From: Ceratobasidium sp. AG-K
Taxonomy: Eukaryota > Basidiomycota > Agaricomycetes > Cantharellales > Ceratobasidiaceae
Length of the DNA: 64,000 bases
Direction of reading: 5' to 3'
Assembly (NCBI GenBank): GCA_037039685.1
Contig: JAWNGF010000002.1
Coordinates: forward strand, 5,022,001 to 5,086,000
The notes beneath the pieces are model-generated. The model saw only the letters and a list, made by a program, of their open reading frames with translations. It did no database searches and was not told the origin of the DNA. Shown piece by piece: positions 1 to 11,780 of the stretch; the stretch's first letter is position 1; every line of letters starts with the position of its first letter. Both the position numbers and the translations under genes were made by a program.

Positions 1-27
1 CTACCTCGGTCTAATCAGGCAATGAAG

Positions 28-621
28 GGCGTTCATGACTCTTTATGATCACCCAGAGAACCAAAGGACGAAGCCAAGCGTAACTGCGGACATTCTCAAG
101 AGCCAACTCACCCCCGTTGATGAGACGACCTCAGTCACCCTGGGGTTCAGCAAACTCCAAGCGACTGCGCACTTGACATGTTCCATGACTGTCAAGACCC
201 CCGGACCATACTGTGTTACCATACAGGGTGAAAAGGTATGTCGAAGATGGAGAGGGCTGAGCCTGTGTTCAAATGTTTTTCGCACACAGGGTGACCTGCA
301 CGTCACTCCAGCGCCGTATCGTCCCGAACAGTTTGTTTTGGCATTGCATGGTCAAGAACCCAAGACGCATGATTTCAAGATTCCGGGACAAGGTAGGTTG
401 TAAACTCGAATTTCTCCCACACGATCGACTGATATGGATCGTTTAAAGGTTTGTTCTGGGAGGCGGACGAGACTGCCCGCCAAATTCGGGACGGGAAGCT
501 GCAGTCGGAGAGGTTCCCATTGCGGGAGAGCATCGCATTTATGGAGGTTTTGGATGAAGTTCGTACAAAGGGTGGGTTGACGTACCCGGAAAAGATCGAG
601 GCTGTTCGGGCCGATGCTTGA
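28..621 (+). CDS. Gfo/Idh/MocA-family oxidoreductase, C-terminal part (dihydrodiol dehydrogenase-like), 5' truncated by window edge
   Basis: The window opens inside an intron; the first visible exon probably starts near 28, because an in-frame TGA lies at 23-25 and an AG precedes 28. Introns at 236-289 and 393-448 join three exons ending at the TGA 619-621. The joined protein carries the C-terminal signature of the dimeric dihydrodiol / NADP xylose dehydrogenase branch of the family: the segment VDETTSVTLGF, then GQGLFWEADETAR, then the end motif FMEVLDEVRTKGGLTYPEKIE. Such enzymes oxidise sugars or dihydrodiols with NAD(P)+ in the cytosol. The N-terminal Rossmann domain is outside the window, so cofactor and substrate cannot be judged. 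COQ3 follows on the same strand after about 135 bp. Confidence 0.8.
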
Positions 622-756
622 ATTAGTTGTATTATTACTTGTCAGAACAGCCAACCGGATAAATATTGAAATGGCAGCTCGTCGGTGTTTGTTTATGCAT
701 GGGACTGCAAGTCCATGGATTGCTAAGCGCCCGTCGATCGCTCATCTTTTGCCAGC

Positions 757-1916
757 ATGAGCCGCATCGTCTCAAGCTCGACCAAATCCATCCTCCGGCA
801 TGCGACCCAAAAGTTGCACACGTCTCGTTTAAATCAAAGCCCTCTCGCATCTAAGCCAATTCTAAAACCTGCGCTCTCGTCCATCAACTCTGAAGAAATC
901 GCCCACTTTTCTCGTCTTTCGTCGCAGTGGTGGGACGAAAGTGATGGGTCCGAATTTGCACTCCTACATCGGATGAATCCTGTTCGCGTTAAGTGGATAC
1001 TCGAGAAGCTTGAAGAAGCGCGCAAGGATGACGCAAAATTGGACGAGTGGACGGATTGGAGGCAGTCGAGTACGGAATCGGCTCCGAAGGTTGGACGGCA
1101 GTTGGCGGGCATGAATGCATTAGATATTGGTTGTGGCGGGGGACTGCTATCCGAGGTCGGCACCCATGATACTCCCCATCCCCTTGCCCAGTCTAACTCG
1201 TATTGTGCAGACCCTCTCCCGCCTCGGGGCCCACACAACAGGTGTCGATGCGTCGGAATCCAACATCCACATCGCCACCATCCATGCTTCCCAAGATCCG
1301 ACATTCGCTTCAGGAGAGAACGCACTCGAGTACAAGCACGCCAGCGCAGAAGAACTTGTAGGGCAAGGCGCCCAGTTTGATCTAGTTTGTGCAATGGAGG
1401 TTGTGGAGCACGTTGACCAACCAGCCGAGTTTTTGCGCAACTGTGGCAAACTCGTCAAGGTAATTCTACCCATTAGCGTTAAGCATTGCTCCATCATACC
1501 TGACCACTCGCTGCATCCAGCCTGGAGGTCACTTGTTCATGTCAACCATCTCACGTACACCACTATCCTACTTTCTCACTATCCTGATGGCCGAACGAGT
1601 TCTGGGACTGGTGGAGCGCGGCACTCACACACATAGTAAATATATTACCCCCTCGGAGCTCATCGCTTTCTTCAGAGACGATCCCTCTCTCGGGTGGATC
1701 TCGCGAACGTACGGCGGGGGCGTAGGCGAGCTTGACATTGCTGGCAAGCTTGGGTTTGGACGACCAGACGGTCCCGTGGGTGCGCCGACGAGGACCGAAG
1801 CAGAAGTCAGGGGGATCGCATACTTGCCCTGGAAGGGTGCCTGGGAGCTCTTGCCCAATGGAAGACTTGGTTCTGTGGAGTGCAATTATTTGTTTTGGGC
1901 GAGGAAGCCACTCTAG
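757..1916 (+). CDS. COQ3: Ubiquinone biosynthesis O-methyltransferase, mitochondrial (COQ3)
   Basis: Three exons (introns 1156-1210 and 1460-1520) give a 347-residue protein, normal for COQ3. The first ~40 residues are rich in Ser, Arg and Lys with almost no acids, like a mitochondrial presequence. The segment HFSRLSSQWWDESDG is the conserved UbiG/Coq3 entry motif. SAM motif I, ALDIGCGGGLLSE, is near residues 121-133 and is split from the next block (LSRLGAHTTGVDAS) by the first intron. The post-motif FDLVCAMEVVEHVDQPAEFL and the end block with FMSTISRTPLSYF are also typical. The enzyme does both O-methylations in ubiquinone synthesis on the matrix face of the inner membrane, in the CoQ synthome. 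Identification is firm; exact cleavage of the presequence is unknown. Confidence 0.93.
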
Positions 1917-2643
1917 ATATGTGGCCTTTTTGCCTTGTCAGGCTTTCAACACCTTGTATATCTGGTGTCATGTGTGTATCCGGGCCGAATTTAGGACGGG
2001 TTGGGTGTATGCCTGCGAAAGCAACAGTTTCATTGAGATAGACGTAGTGTTTCACTACCTGAGAGGGTGTATGCGTCATTTATAGACAAAATTTCTCCAG
2101 GCTGTCTGTGCCTAAATTGATTCGTGTATTTGCCGACGGATGGGGTTATACTATTATTCATACGAGTTTACAGGTGGGCTGGTAATTGGTGGATAACTCA
2201 TTACGAGGAATGATATTCTAACCAGCTCAGTGCCTACGAGTGTAGAATGAGCATTTTGCCGCAATAATTGCCGCTGAGGATACGTCAACGTTGCGCTGGT
2301 TCTCCATCATCAAGAGGTACTGTTCTCGTTACTCGAGCGACACGACGTTAGAGGTTGGTGTCAACGTAGCACTTGCTTTCCTAATTACTCAGAGAGAAAA
2401 AAAATCCCCATTTGTCCAGCTCGGGTAATAATTGACTTTTGGCCGTTGGCCACAAATGAAATCGAATGGTTGGTGAGGCGGGTCACGTGCCATGTTCTCA
2501 TGACGACACAACTTGCAACCTGCTTGCGTCTCGCGCGGCACCGCGGACACTCAAAGGGTCACACTACCACCGCAGACGCCGTTCCGAAAACCCATTATCT
2601 CACAACCAGCCAGTCACAACTAAGCGCATCAGATTCTTGAACT
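1917..2643. other. Intergenic region between COQ3 and the sterol acyltransferase
   Basis: No coding region is supported here. It holds the 3' end of COQ3, an A-rich stretch near 2396-2404 and, at 2484-2489, a CACGTG element about 155 bp before the acyltransferase ATG. Short open frames on both strands show no family features. Confidence 0.6.
2484..2489. promoter_or_regulatory. CACGTG element upstream of sterol acyltransferase
   Basis: The sequence GTCACGTGCC occurs 155 bp before the ATG at 2644. CACGTG is the core bound by bHLH factors such as Cbf1. Similar elements precede five other loci in the window. Confidence 0.35.
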
Positions 2644-4875
2644 ATGGCTACGTAAGTGGAATCGGAGGATGGCTCACGTAAGGGCTAAACACTGACGCTA
2701 TATCTCCCCCCACTTGGAATATAAAAGGTCGGCAAGGCGGCGCTCGACCTCCCGTACAACCGTATCCATCGACTCTTCTGCCGCGGTCCCAACTATGACC
2801 GCTACATCAACCTCTCCAGTGATATCCAAATCAGGCTCGCACATTCAAACCCAAGACGGTACTATCCATGTCCAGCCGTACCGACAACCGAACTCCAAGC
2901 AACTGCGAGCAGTGATTAGTTTTACTCCTCGAACGTCCGCCTTTGAGGGGTCTGGCTCGGACCCGTTCCGAGGGTTCTACTCCTTGTTTTGGATTAGCAT
3001 GGCCTTACTGCTGCTTCGGACCTATGTGAACAACTTTGTCCAAAACGGCTATCCCCTTAGCATGGTGTTTGCGACACTTTTCACTAGAGATGCGACAACT
3101 CTAGCTATTAGCGATGCTGTGTTGGTCTCCTCGACCTTTATCTGTGTACCTTTTGTTCAGGCGCTGCAAAAGGGTTACATTCGATACTATTACACCGGCC
3201 AAATTATTTTGCACATTTACCAAATGATCACCTTGGGGCTTGCCATTCAATGGACCTTCAATCGAGAGTGGCCTTGGGTACGTGTCTCCAATCCTTGTCT
3301 TTAAATGATATGTTCTCACAGACGAGTTGCTTATAGGTGCAATCTGGATTCTTCACCTTGCATACTATCGTTATGCTGATGAAAACGTATTCATACGTGG
3401 CCACTAATGGATATCTTTCTGACCTGGCCCGCAAGCGTACACTCACCGAAGACCAACTCCGCAAGTCGGTCGAACTTGTAGGTGGTTATGAGGAGGCTCT
3501 AGCACAGGTACCGGCCGAGGTCGATAGCCCCACAGCACCTGATACCGGTACTCTCTCGGTCACTCCGATCGGGACACCATTATCTGACAGGGAAGGGCCG
3601 GTGGACCAGAACCAGCTGCGACACCGACTTAGTGCTGCGGAGCCCGTCAAGAAGGAGCACGCTGCTTTGCCCCAAACCTCCTCCTACATCCCTGCAAGCG
3701 ATGCTCCTCCGTTGCCAGCCCATCCCCTTATTAACCATCCTTCGTCCACCATCTCCCTGCTGGCCCAAAATCTGACAGAAATGAACCTGGAGCTGACGTC
3801 GACGGGGAAAAATCGCGTAAAATTCCCAGAAAACATTTCCTATGCCAACTTTTTGGACTTTCAAATGGTCCCGACAGTAAGTGCCTCATTTCCCCAGAAT
3901 ATTTCAAACTAAACCTCTACCTAGCTTTGCTATGAGTTGGAGTACCCTCGTACAGAACGGTGGGTTTATGTGCTAGATTTACTAGTCCAAACTAATCGGG
4001 GTTCACAATAGGATTCGGCCCATGTACATCTTTGAAAAGACAGTTGCTACATTCGGCACCTTCACATTGCTCTACACCATCACCGAGCACTACATTATGC
4101 CCCTGATACCAACTTCCGAGCAGTCGTTTGCCAGGTCCATGCTCGACCTCGCATTGCCTTTCATGGTAAGTCCCCTATCGATAGCGGAGACGGAACGCCG
4201 TGATTGAAACGTTATCTTAGCTATCGTACCTCATCCTGTTCTACATAATCTTTGGTAAGTAAGCACTTTTCGATTCGTGATGTGATGTGCTAAAACGGAG
4301 GCAGAGTGCATCTGCAACGGCTTCGCAGAACTATCACAGTAAGCCTATTATTGTACGGCGCCCGATCTCCACCCTAACAGTATTTAGTTTCGGCGACCGA
4401 GAGTTTTACCAGGACTGGTAAACCGTCATCTGTCAATGATTATCCTATACGTCTAATCTCGCAATCCTCTAGGTGGAACGCTACTTCGTTTGACGAATAC
4501 GCCCGGAAGTGGAACAAACCCGTACACGCGTTCCTCTTGCGACATGTCTACCAGGCATCTCTTTCGTCCAAGCGTATATCAAGGTTTTCAGCAACTTTCT
4601 TGACCTTCTTGTTATCGGCACTTGTGCACGAACTTGTCATGGCCGTCGTTACAAAGAAGATCCGGATGTATCTCTTCGTGTTGCAGGTTCGCCCACCTTG
4701 TTGCCAACCCCAGGTAATCGCTAATCCAGTCTCAACGTAGATGTTCCAAATCCCCATGATCTTCTTGGGTCGCTTGCCCATTATTAGACGGAACAAGGTA
4801 CTTGGTAATGTTATTTTTTGGGTCGGCTTGATGGCTGGCTTCCCTTTGCTTTGCGTCGCATACTGTGCCTATTGA
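2644..4875 (+). CDS. Sterol O-acyltransferase (ACAT/ARE family, MBOAT)
   Basis: Ten exons (introns 2652-2727, 3278-3336, 3877-3924, 3960-4011, 4166-4220, 4255-4304, 4339-4387, 4418-4472, 4687-4740) sum to exactly 578 codons, a 577-residue protein like yeast Are1/Are2. The first exon encodes only two and two-thirds codons. The N-terminal ~90 residues are Ser/Thr-rich and cytosolic. Several hydrophobic membrane segments follow. The ACAT signature FYQDWWN is rebuilt across the 4418-4472 intron, and the MBOAT active-site histidine lies in SALVHELVM about 65 residues later. The reaction esterifies ergosterol with acyl-CoA in the endoplasmic reticulum for storage in lipid droplets. The family is certain; which paralogue (ARE1 or ARE2) is not decidable, and a DGAT1-type activity is less likely given FYxDWWN. 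Confidence 0.92.
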
Positions 4876-5145
4876 GCACGATTACACTCATCATGTTACC
4901 CCGTTATATTTTTCCGTGGTAGTCTAAATGCGTCCGGGACGCCTTAGTGATATACTTAGTATTTTTGGAGTAATACATAGACATATGGGCTTTTTCATTG
5001 AGTCTCTGTTGCGCACCCCTGCCCATAAGGATCTAGTCTCATTTAGTCTCGAACACTTCTCCAACAGGGTCCGAATTACGAGGGTCCGGTGACGCATCTC
5101 TAACTAGTGGCATCTCTCGCCCACCACCATTGATCAACCTTTCAA

Positions 5146-6262
5146 ATGTTTTGCGCAGCTCGGGGAGGTATACAGCTGAGCACTAGGCGAGCGTTCCGAC
5201 ATGCACCTGCGCTACAAGCTGGGATCTTTCGCTCGTTTGCTTCGCCTCATAAAGCGGCTGTTAGACCTGGGATTCGTCTCTTCTCGGTTACAAGTCGCCC
5301 CTTGCAAATCCCTATTCATTCTACACCCCCACCTCGCAACGATGATGAGAAAAAGCCGACCCTTCGCGAGAACATCTACACGATCCCTAATGCGCTCACT
5401 GCGTCCCGCATTATCTCGTGCCCTGTGCTTGGTTGGGCGATCTTGGAGGGGCGGTACGGTCTCGCGTCAGGATTGCTGCTGTATGCTGGGATAACGGATT
5501 GGGTATGTGAGCTCTTTATATAACATGTAATTTGTGATTCAAAAAACACAACGGCTTAGGTAGATGGTTACATCGCTCGAAAATGGAACATGCAAACGGT
5601 CCTTGGAACCATTCTTGACCCCGCCGCGGACAAGACGCTAATGACCACATTGACGGTGACCCTGGCAATGAAGGGACTCTTGCCTGGTATGTAGTCCTCC
5701 GTAGCTTTAATTGATCGGGCGTTCATCATAGCATGGTGTATAGTTCCGTTGGCTGTTATCATCTTGGGACGTGATGTGTTACTAAGTTTATCAGCATTCT
5801 ACTATCGGTACATCTCACTTCCTCCTCCGGTAAGGCGTCATGTCTTCTCTGGATGGTCACTGACTCATGTTTAATGATGTAGAAAACTTTTGCGAGGTAT
5901 TGGGATTTTGGTATCCCGTCAGCTGAAGTCCGTCCAACGTATATCAGCAAGGTATGTCGTCTTATTCATGCGTGGCTGAATTTACTTGTATTTATAGACT
6001 CGCTATCTGTCATATAGGTCAACACACTACTACAGTTAACCCTTATGGGGGTAACAACTGCGGCTCCAATTATACCCCTGGACCTCAGTTTGCAACTTTC
6101 CGCACTCCAGTACGTCCTTTACACGTCGCATTGGCCTAGCCCTCCAACGCCTAAATAACCTGCAGACTCACAGTCGCGGCAACAACAATATGGAGTGGGC
6201 TGAGCTATGTATTCTCCAAAGACACCGTCAAAATTCTCTCGTCCAACAAACGGTCCAAGTGA
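5146..6262 (+). CDS. CRD1: Cardiolipin synthase, mitochondrial (CDP-alcohol phosphatidyltransferase)
   Basis: Six exons (introns 5503-5559, 5687-5731, 5830-5882, 5952-6017, 6110-6165) give 279 residues in frame. The first ~50 residues are Arg-rich and lack acids, a mitochondrial presequence. The CDP-alcohol phosphatidyltransferase motif DGx2ARx8Gx3Dx3D is intact: DGYIARKWNMQTVLG and then TILDPAADK, crossing the first intron at its start. ENIYTIPNALTASRI before it is typical of Crd1/Pgs1-like enzymes, and the later ILGRDVLL block is typical of cardiolipin synthase. The enzyme joins CDP-diacylglycerol to phosphatidylglycerol in the inner membrane. The second intron has two usable acceptors 12 nt apart (ends 5731 or 5743), both in frame. 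Confidence 0.92.
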
Positions 6263-6391
6263 TAAACGTAGCTTCAATTGTACAGGCTTTCACCATAACA
6301 ACGAATAATATACAAGCGGTCGGATAACGTTAACTAGAATCAAGATATGCACAACGTACAAGTACACGTATAGCGACGCAGCAAATGGAGT

Positions 6392-9300
6392 CTAGGTGCG
6401 GCTACGAGATTTGGGTCTACGACTACGAACATCTTCCAGAGCTGCCCGCATAGCAGGTCGCGACTTGCGTGCCTCTTGCCAATCTTTGCTCAAACGCCTG
6501 AGCGCCCTGATCAGTTGTCTGCGCAACCACCTAACCTTGAATGACTCACTTGGCTCTAACCGTCCACCATACCAGATACGCGACGCTTCTCAAGGATTTC
6601 CTTGGTTTGACAGGTGGCTGCTCGTGTGGGAATCCTTGTCGGGCAAGTGCACGCCCAATATTTGGTTCGCTACAAGGCAGTACGGTGAGTACGAGAACAA
6701 TGTAATACTGAAACTACATACGCTTTAGCATAAATTGCCAAGATCTTCATCAAGTACATCTTTTGCCAGGCCATGTGCTCACGCATCTCCGCCTCGCGGT
6801 GGAATTTGGATCGAAGGTAGCCTATGTGTTGTACAAGCCCCTTGCATTCCTTGTTATGCATAGCCTTGAGCTTCTCGATCTCCGCCGGTGACCTGCAGGA
6901 TTTGATAATTTAGCAATCCCATCAGGAACACAAAAAATCACATACATGGCTACTCCATGGTCTTTCAGGCGGTCTTGGAGTTGTTTCGCCGCATCCTTGG
7001 CGGATTGCAATTGCTCGCCCAACGCCTTCATCTGCGCCTGAGCTTGTTCCCGTACGCGTTTCTGTCGTTCCTTTTCGTGGCCACTGTCCTCGACACGCTC
7101 CGACTTCAGTTGCTCGACATCGGTCCCGAGGCGCTCTGCCTCAGACTTTACGCGTTTCAACTCGGACTGGAGCGAACGCACAACGCGTTCGGCGTCGGAT
7201 TGGGCTCCGCGCGCTGATTGAACGACGTTCTGCATGTCTTTCATCCCTGCTTCGCGCTCTGCCAGTAGCATGCGCAAAGACTCGATTTCAGTAACCTGCA
7301 TATCGAGGCGGTGTTGACGCTTTTCATGCTCGGATTGACTATCCGCATTGCGCTGACGAAGTTGCTCGGCTCGCTGTGGGTCCCAGTTAGATTAAATATA
7401 CCTAAGCTAGGGACCATGCTGACCTCTGTAATTTCGGCAAACCTCTTCTGAAGCTGCTCGTGGTCGCGGACTAACAGTTCGCGTTCGGAGCGAAGGGTTT
7501 CGATCTGCGCGTTGTTCTCAAGCAACCTGGCCTCGAGGTGCCGAGCCTTGGATTCGACGATGGCGTTGCCTGGCGGGAGGGCGTGGTCAGTCGCTGTTGT
7601 GTACACAACATGTTCGCCTTACTTCTCAGCTCTTTCTCCAATTCCTTATTGTTATTTTTGAAGCGGTCCAGTTGGGCTTTGACAACCTCCATGTCCTTGA
7701 AATCACCATCCGGTTAGTATCCAATCATCGGTTGGAGCATGGTACACACTTGGTTGGTCCGCTCGAGTTTCGCTAGCACATCGGTCTTGTCACGCGCCGC
7801 ACGCGAATGCTCCGCGGCCAAGGCACGCAGCTTGCCACGTTCCGCGCGCAGATCCTCTTCCAGCTCTGCAATAGCAGTCTTGGCCCTGGCGAGTTCCTTG
7901 ATTCAACCTGTTAGTAATGGCTTCAGTCAGGCGTAAACAGAACTCGCCATGTCTGCCAACGCCGTCTCGCGCTCCTTCTCGTCCTTGATGTTCTTGGCGG
8001 CCTCGATTGCACGTTTGCGCTCCTGATCGAGAGCTCGTTTCATCTCTGCCTCGGCTTGACGTGCTAGCTGTGCCTCTTGACGGCCTGCATCTCGGAGAGC
8101 GACATTCTCTTGGCCTAGTTTTTGCCACTCTGTGCGTAAGCTTTCGAGCTGAGTATTTGCGGCTGAGAGCGCGGATTGGAGGTTACGAGTGGTTTTGGTC
8201 TCCGGGGTTGGGGGTTCAGTGGGAAGGTCATCGACCAGGCTACACGTCCATAAGTAGAAAGCCCAGTGGAGTGAATGGTAGGCTTACCTATGCGAGGTGG
8301 TTTCCGCCCATTGAGCAACCGCAGAGGCGTCAAAGCGCATGTGGCACTTGGAACATCTGCACCTTTGCAACCGCTTGATGAGACGTTCTTCCCTTCTTCC
8401 TAGACGAGCCAACTCTCGCTCAAGGCTAGAAATCTTCTCCTTCGAGATGTAGAGGTTCTTGGTCAGAGTGACGACTCCGGTTCCCGCAACCTCGAGCTTG
8501 TCAAGTTTGTCGTCGATACTCTCATTGGCTTCCGAAAGTTGAGCATCCACTTCCAAGAGTCGCGCTCGAAGGGCATCAGCGTCGCCAAGGGCATGTATTG
8601 TCGTTTGATTAAGCCACGAGGGCTGAAAAAGGTAAAGTAAGTTTGGGAGCTCAGAGTGCAGAGTGCAGAACGACGACTCACCTCTTTCAGCGCTGCTCCA
8701 GGGGTTCTGGGCGTCTTCAAGTTCATCATCGCCAAACGACTCAAGGGCGTTCCTTGCGCCATGCTCGCGGACGGGGTAACTTTGCCAGAGTTGTCGGACT
8801 CTGCGGCCTGACGCAAGACCTGAATGCGTTCGAGCAACGCTTCCTTCTCTTTCTCCAGCTGCTCGATGCGCAAATCCTTGGCTCTACCCAAGGCCTCGCC
8901 TGCGGGGGACTTGGCCGTGAGGCGCGCGATCTCTCGGTGAGCATCGTCGAGCTGATTTTCGAGGTCGGAAACAAGCGCTTCATGCTCGTGGAGTGGGATA
9001 CGATCTTCTGCTTCGGAGCGACTGCGAGTGGATCGGTTGGCAAGTAGCTCGGTTCGTTCGCGTTCCAAAGCGGCAACTTTTCCTTCAAGAGCCTTGAGTT
9101 TCTCCGCATCGTCCATATTCTGACCCTCGGCGTCTTCCAAGGCCTCCTCCATTTGCGACACCTGGTTGTGGGCCTGGTCCCTCTGAAGCACCAACTCGTC
9201 CTTGTCCTCCAAAAGTTCGTCTCGCTCGCGCAGAACGTCGTGCAGCTCCTTTTGGATCCGAGCCTTTTCCTTCAGAGCGGCATCCCGTTCTTGCTCGATG

Positions 9301-11671
9301 TTGCGCTTTTCGTTGTCAATGTCGTCCTTCTCGTGGGCAAGTGCGTCCAGTTCCTCGACCTCGCGCTCCAGGTCTTGAACCTTCCTTTCCCATTCGACAG
9401 CCTCGGCCTCCAAGGTCTTGACCCTATCAACGGCCTCGACCGCAGCCAATTGCTCAGTCCTCACAGCGGCTTTCATATCTCGCAGTTCGGCCTTGAGGTT
9501 GCGGTTTTCTCCGCTCAACACGGCAATCTCCCCAGTAAGCTGGGTGACCTCGGCTTCCAACTTGGCAGCGTGCTCGCGCTCCAGTTCGAGCTCTTCGGCG
9601 TGTCCTTGATGTACATCCCGGCTCCGGTCGATCAAGCGCTCCCTGAGTTGGGCGGCCTCGGCTTCGCGTTCGTGCAGGCGATCCTCGAGCTTTTCGATAA
9701 CCCTCTGGACGTCGGTTTCGAGGTCGGCCATTTGAGCGTTGCACTGGTCGGTGACCTTGACGACCTCTTCACGCGCGGCGGCTGCATCGGCTTGGGCAGC
9801 CTCGAGTTCGGTATGCATGGCCTCGGTTTCGGCGCGAGCGGCCTCTAGATCCTTCAAAGCTCCCGCCAGCTCGTCGTTGAGATCCTCAACTACCGCAACC
9901 TCCTGGTCGCGTTCCTCCCCATCCAGCCCTTCCTCCAGGTCAATCGCCTCCCTGTCGCCAAAAAGCGCATCCCGGTCCACCTTGACGCCTCTCGCCCCGA
10001 GTCTATCAATGAGCTGCAGGCAGGCCTTCTTCAGAGTGACAATATCATCTCGATAAGTCATGTTTTCGTCCGAGAGATGCTTGTTCAGGCTTTGTAAGTA
10101 GATCCGCAACTTGCGCTGGTCAAATTCGCCAGCTCCGCCGCGAGCATGAGAAATCGCATCAAACGACGCGTTTACTTGGCGGTGAATTGCTAGGTCGTGA
10201 GACGACGCGGTGGAAACATAACTCGAATTGCCGGCACCGTCAATTGCCAATGCCTGCGAGAGACGACGGGCAGCTGGAGTCTGAAACTTGGCGCGCGAAA
10301 AAGGCGTAGGCTTGGGACGCAGAGTTGGGCGAGCTGCCGAATTGATAACTTGCATCATGAATGAACGGCTAAGTTTGCTCGAGGGGGGCGCTTGACGGGG
10401 GTATCCGAAACTCCCCCGTCTAAACCACTGCCAGGAGTTTGAGGGATCGGATAGCGAGGACGTCCAGGGGCAGCTGCAGGTGCCGGAGATGCAGTGAGAG
10501 CACGGCGGGCGACATCTCGGACAGGGGCGGGGGTAGGAGCGGGAGTCTCGCTTGCTGCTCGTGCTCCAGGAGAGGATCGAGACCGGGAAACTGATGGCGC
10601 CGACACAGAGTCGTACGTAATTTCGCTCTCACTGGGTGGAGGAACAGCGCTTGATGGACGTGGGCTAGCACGGGCGCTCAGCCGGCTTTGAGAGAGCGAA
10701 TGAACAGATGCCGACATGGAACGGTCGTTGCGCGGGGCAGATTGTTCACGGCTGTGGTCTTTGGAGGCTTGGCCATTGTCCCTGGGCAGTGAATCGTACG
10801 AAATGTCCCGCTCGCTTCCTGTGTCTTGAATGGCACGGGAAGCTGGACGAGAGCCAGGGCGTGATCCTACGGCGGAATTGCGGCTGCGGTCTGAAACAGA
10901 GCCATAGGAGATTTCGCGCTCGGAAGGGCTAAGCGGAAGCCGCTGAATGGTTGGGGTGTGTTGGGAAGACGCAGATGTAACCGAGCGAGGAGAGTGCGTG
11001 AGGGTTGGGATGGGAGATGGGGCTTGGGCAGAAATTCTCGCACGAGGAGAGGGCTTGATATGGGCTGACAGGTTGGAACGACGAGTCTGATCCTAACCTT
11101 GGGTTAGCAAGTCGCCAAACGGCAGCAAATTGACCTGAATACTCACTGCATCTCGCACGGAAGTCAACGAGTTGTTATAGATGTCCTTGATTGACCTATG
11201 AGGTATAGATGCTCGGCTCTGATTGTCGTCAAACTCATCTGGGGACGCCGAGCGACTACCCGATTCTAGAGCGTCCGTCAAAGACGTTGAAAAGTCGTCG
11301 TCATCCTTGTTTGCCGGTGGAAGATACTCTTGTGGGAAAGACCCGGCGCTCAATTCATGGGAGCGACTCGAAGACGATGACTGGGATTTGTTTGGATGGA
11401 TGGGAGCCCGTGCTGTAACCTCTCCAGCGGATAGGGGAGTCGACAGTGCACGGACCTTAGCAGGACGGGGAGTTGGAGTATATGTCGAGGGAGGCTTGGT
11501 CTTGCTGGGAGTCGGATAGTAAGATGGATGCTGGATTGATATTCCTTCGCTTTCGTCGGGAAATGCAGAGTCTTCGAACTCGGGCATTGAAGGCAGCGAC
11601 GGGAGCTCTTCATCTTGAGCCCTTTCAATTCGAGCCCAGATACGGGACGGTGTCTCAAGACGCATCGCCAT
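6392..11671 (-). CDS. Pericentrin-like spindle pole / microtubule-organising coiled-coil protein with C-terminal PACT motif
   Basis: A very long gene read from the ATG at 11669-11671 to the TAG at 6392-6394, about 1,600 residues. The N-terminal ~470 residues are disordered and Ser/Pro-rich. The segment coded from ~10360 to ~6900 is almost pure coiled coil with heptads rich in Glu, Lys, Arg and Leu. The end has the PACT signature (about 6745-6890): HNKECKGLVQHIGYLRSKF, then MAWQKMYLMKILAIYAKA, then a basic tail ending PKSRSRT. This matches the family of pericentrin, Pcp1 and PcpA, which anchor gamma-tubulin complexes at the spindle pole body. Introns include 11093-11146 and several of 45-60 nt from ~8700 down to ~6500; the last joins SVA to WLRRQL. 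The frame changes at ~10382-10387, where an extra C would restore it; a split into two genes is less likely. Confidence 0.8.
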
Positions 11672-11772
11672 GACTGGCTGTAAACATATATATTATTGCA
11701 CAAATGACACCCGGTCAAGTCACTCACCCGATGTTGTTGGCGTTGCCTGGAGTTTGTTGGACGCGCGAGAGC

Positions 11773-11780
11773 TCACGTGA
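11773..11780. promoter_or_regulatory. TCACGTGA palindrome upstream of the pericentrin-like gene
   Basis: The palindrome TCACGTGA lies ~102 bp upstream of the minus-strand ATG at 11671. It contains the CACGTG core that bHLH factors recognise. Confidence 0.35.

Noticed and set aside
9153..9848. 231-codon open frame antisense to the coiled-coil exon
   Set aside because: Shadow frame opposite the Glu/Leu-rich coiled coil; Leu/Val-rich by complement only.
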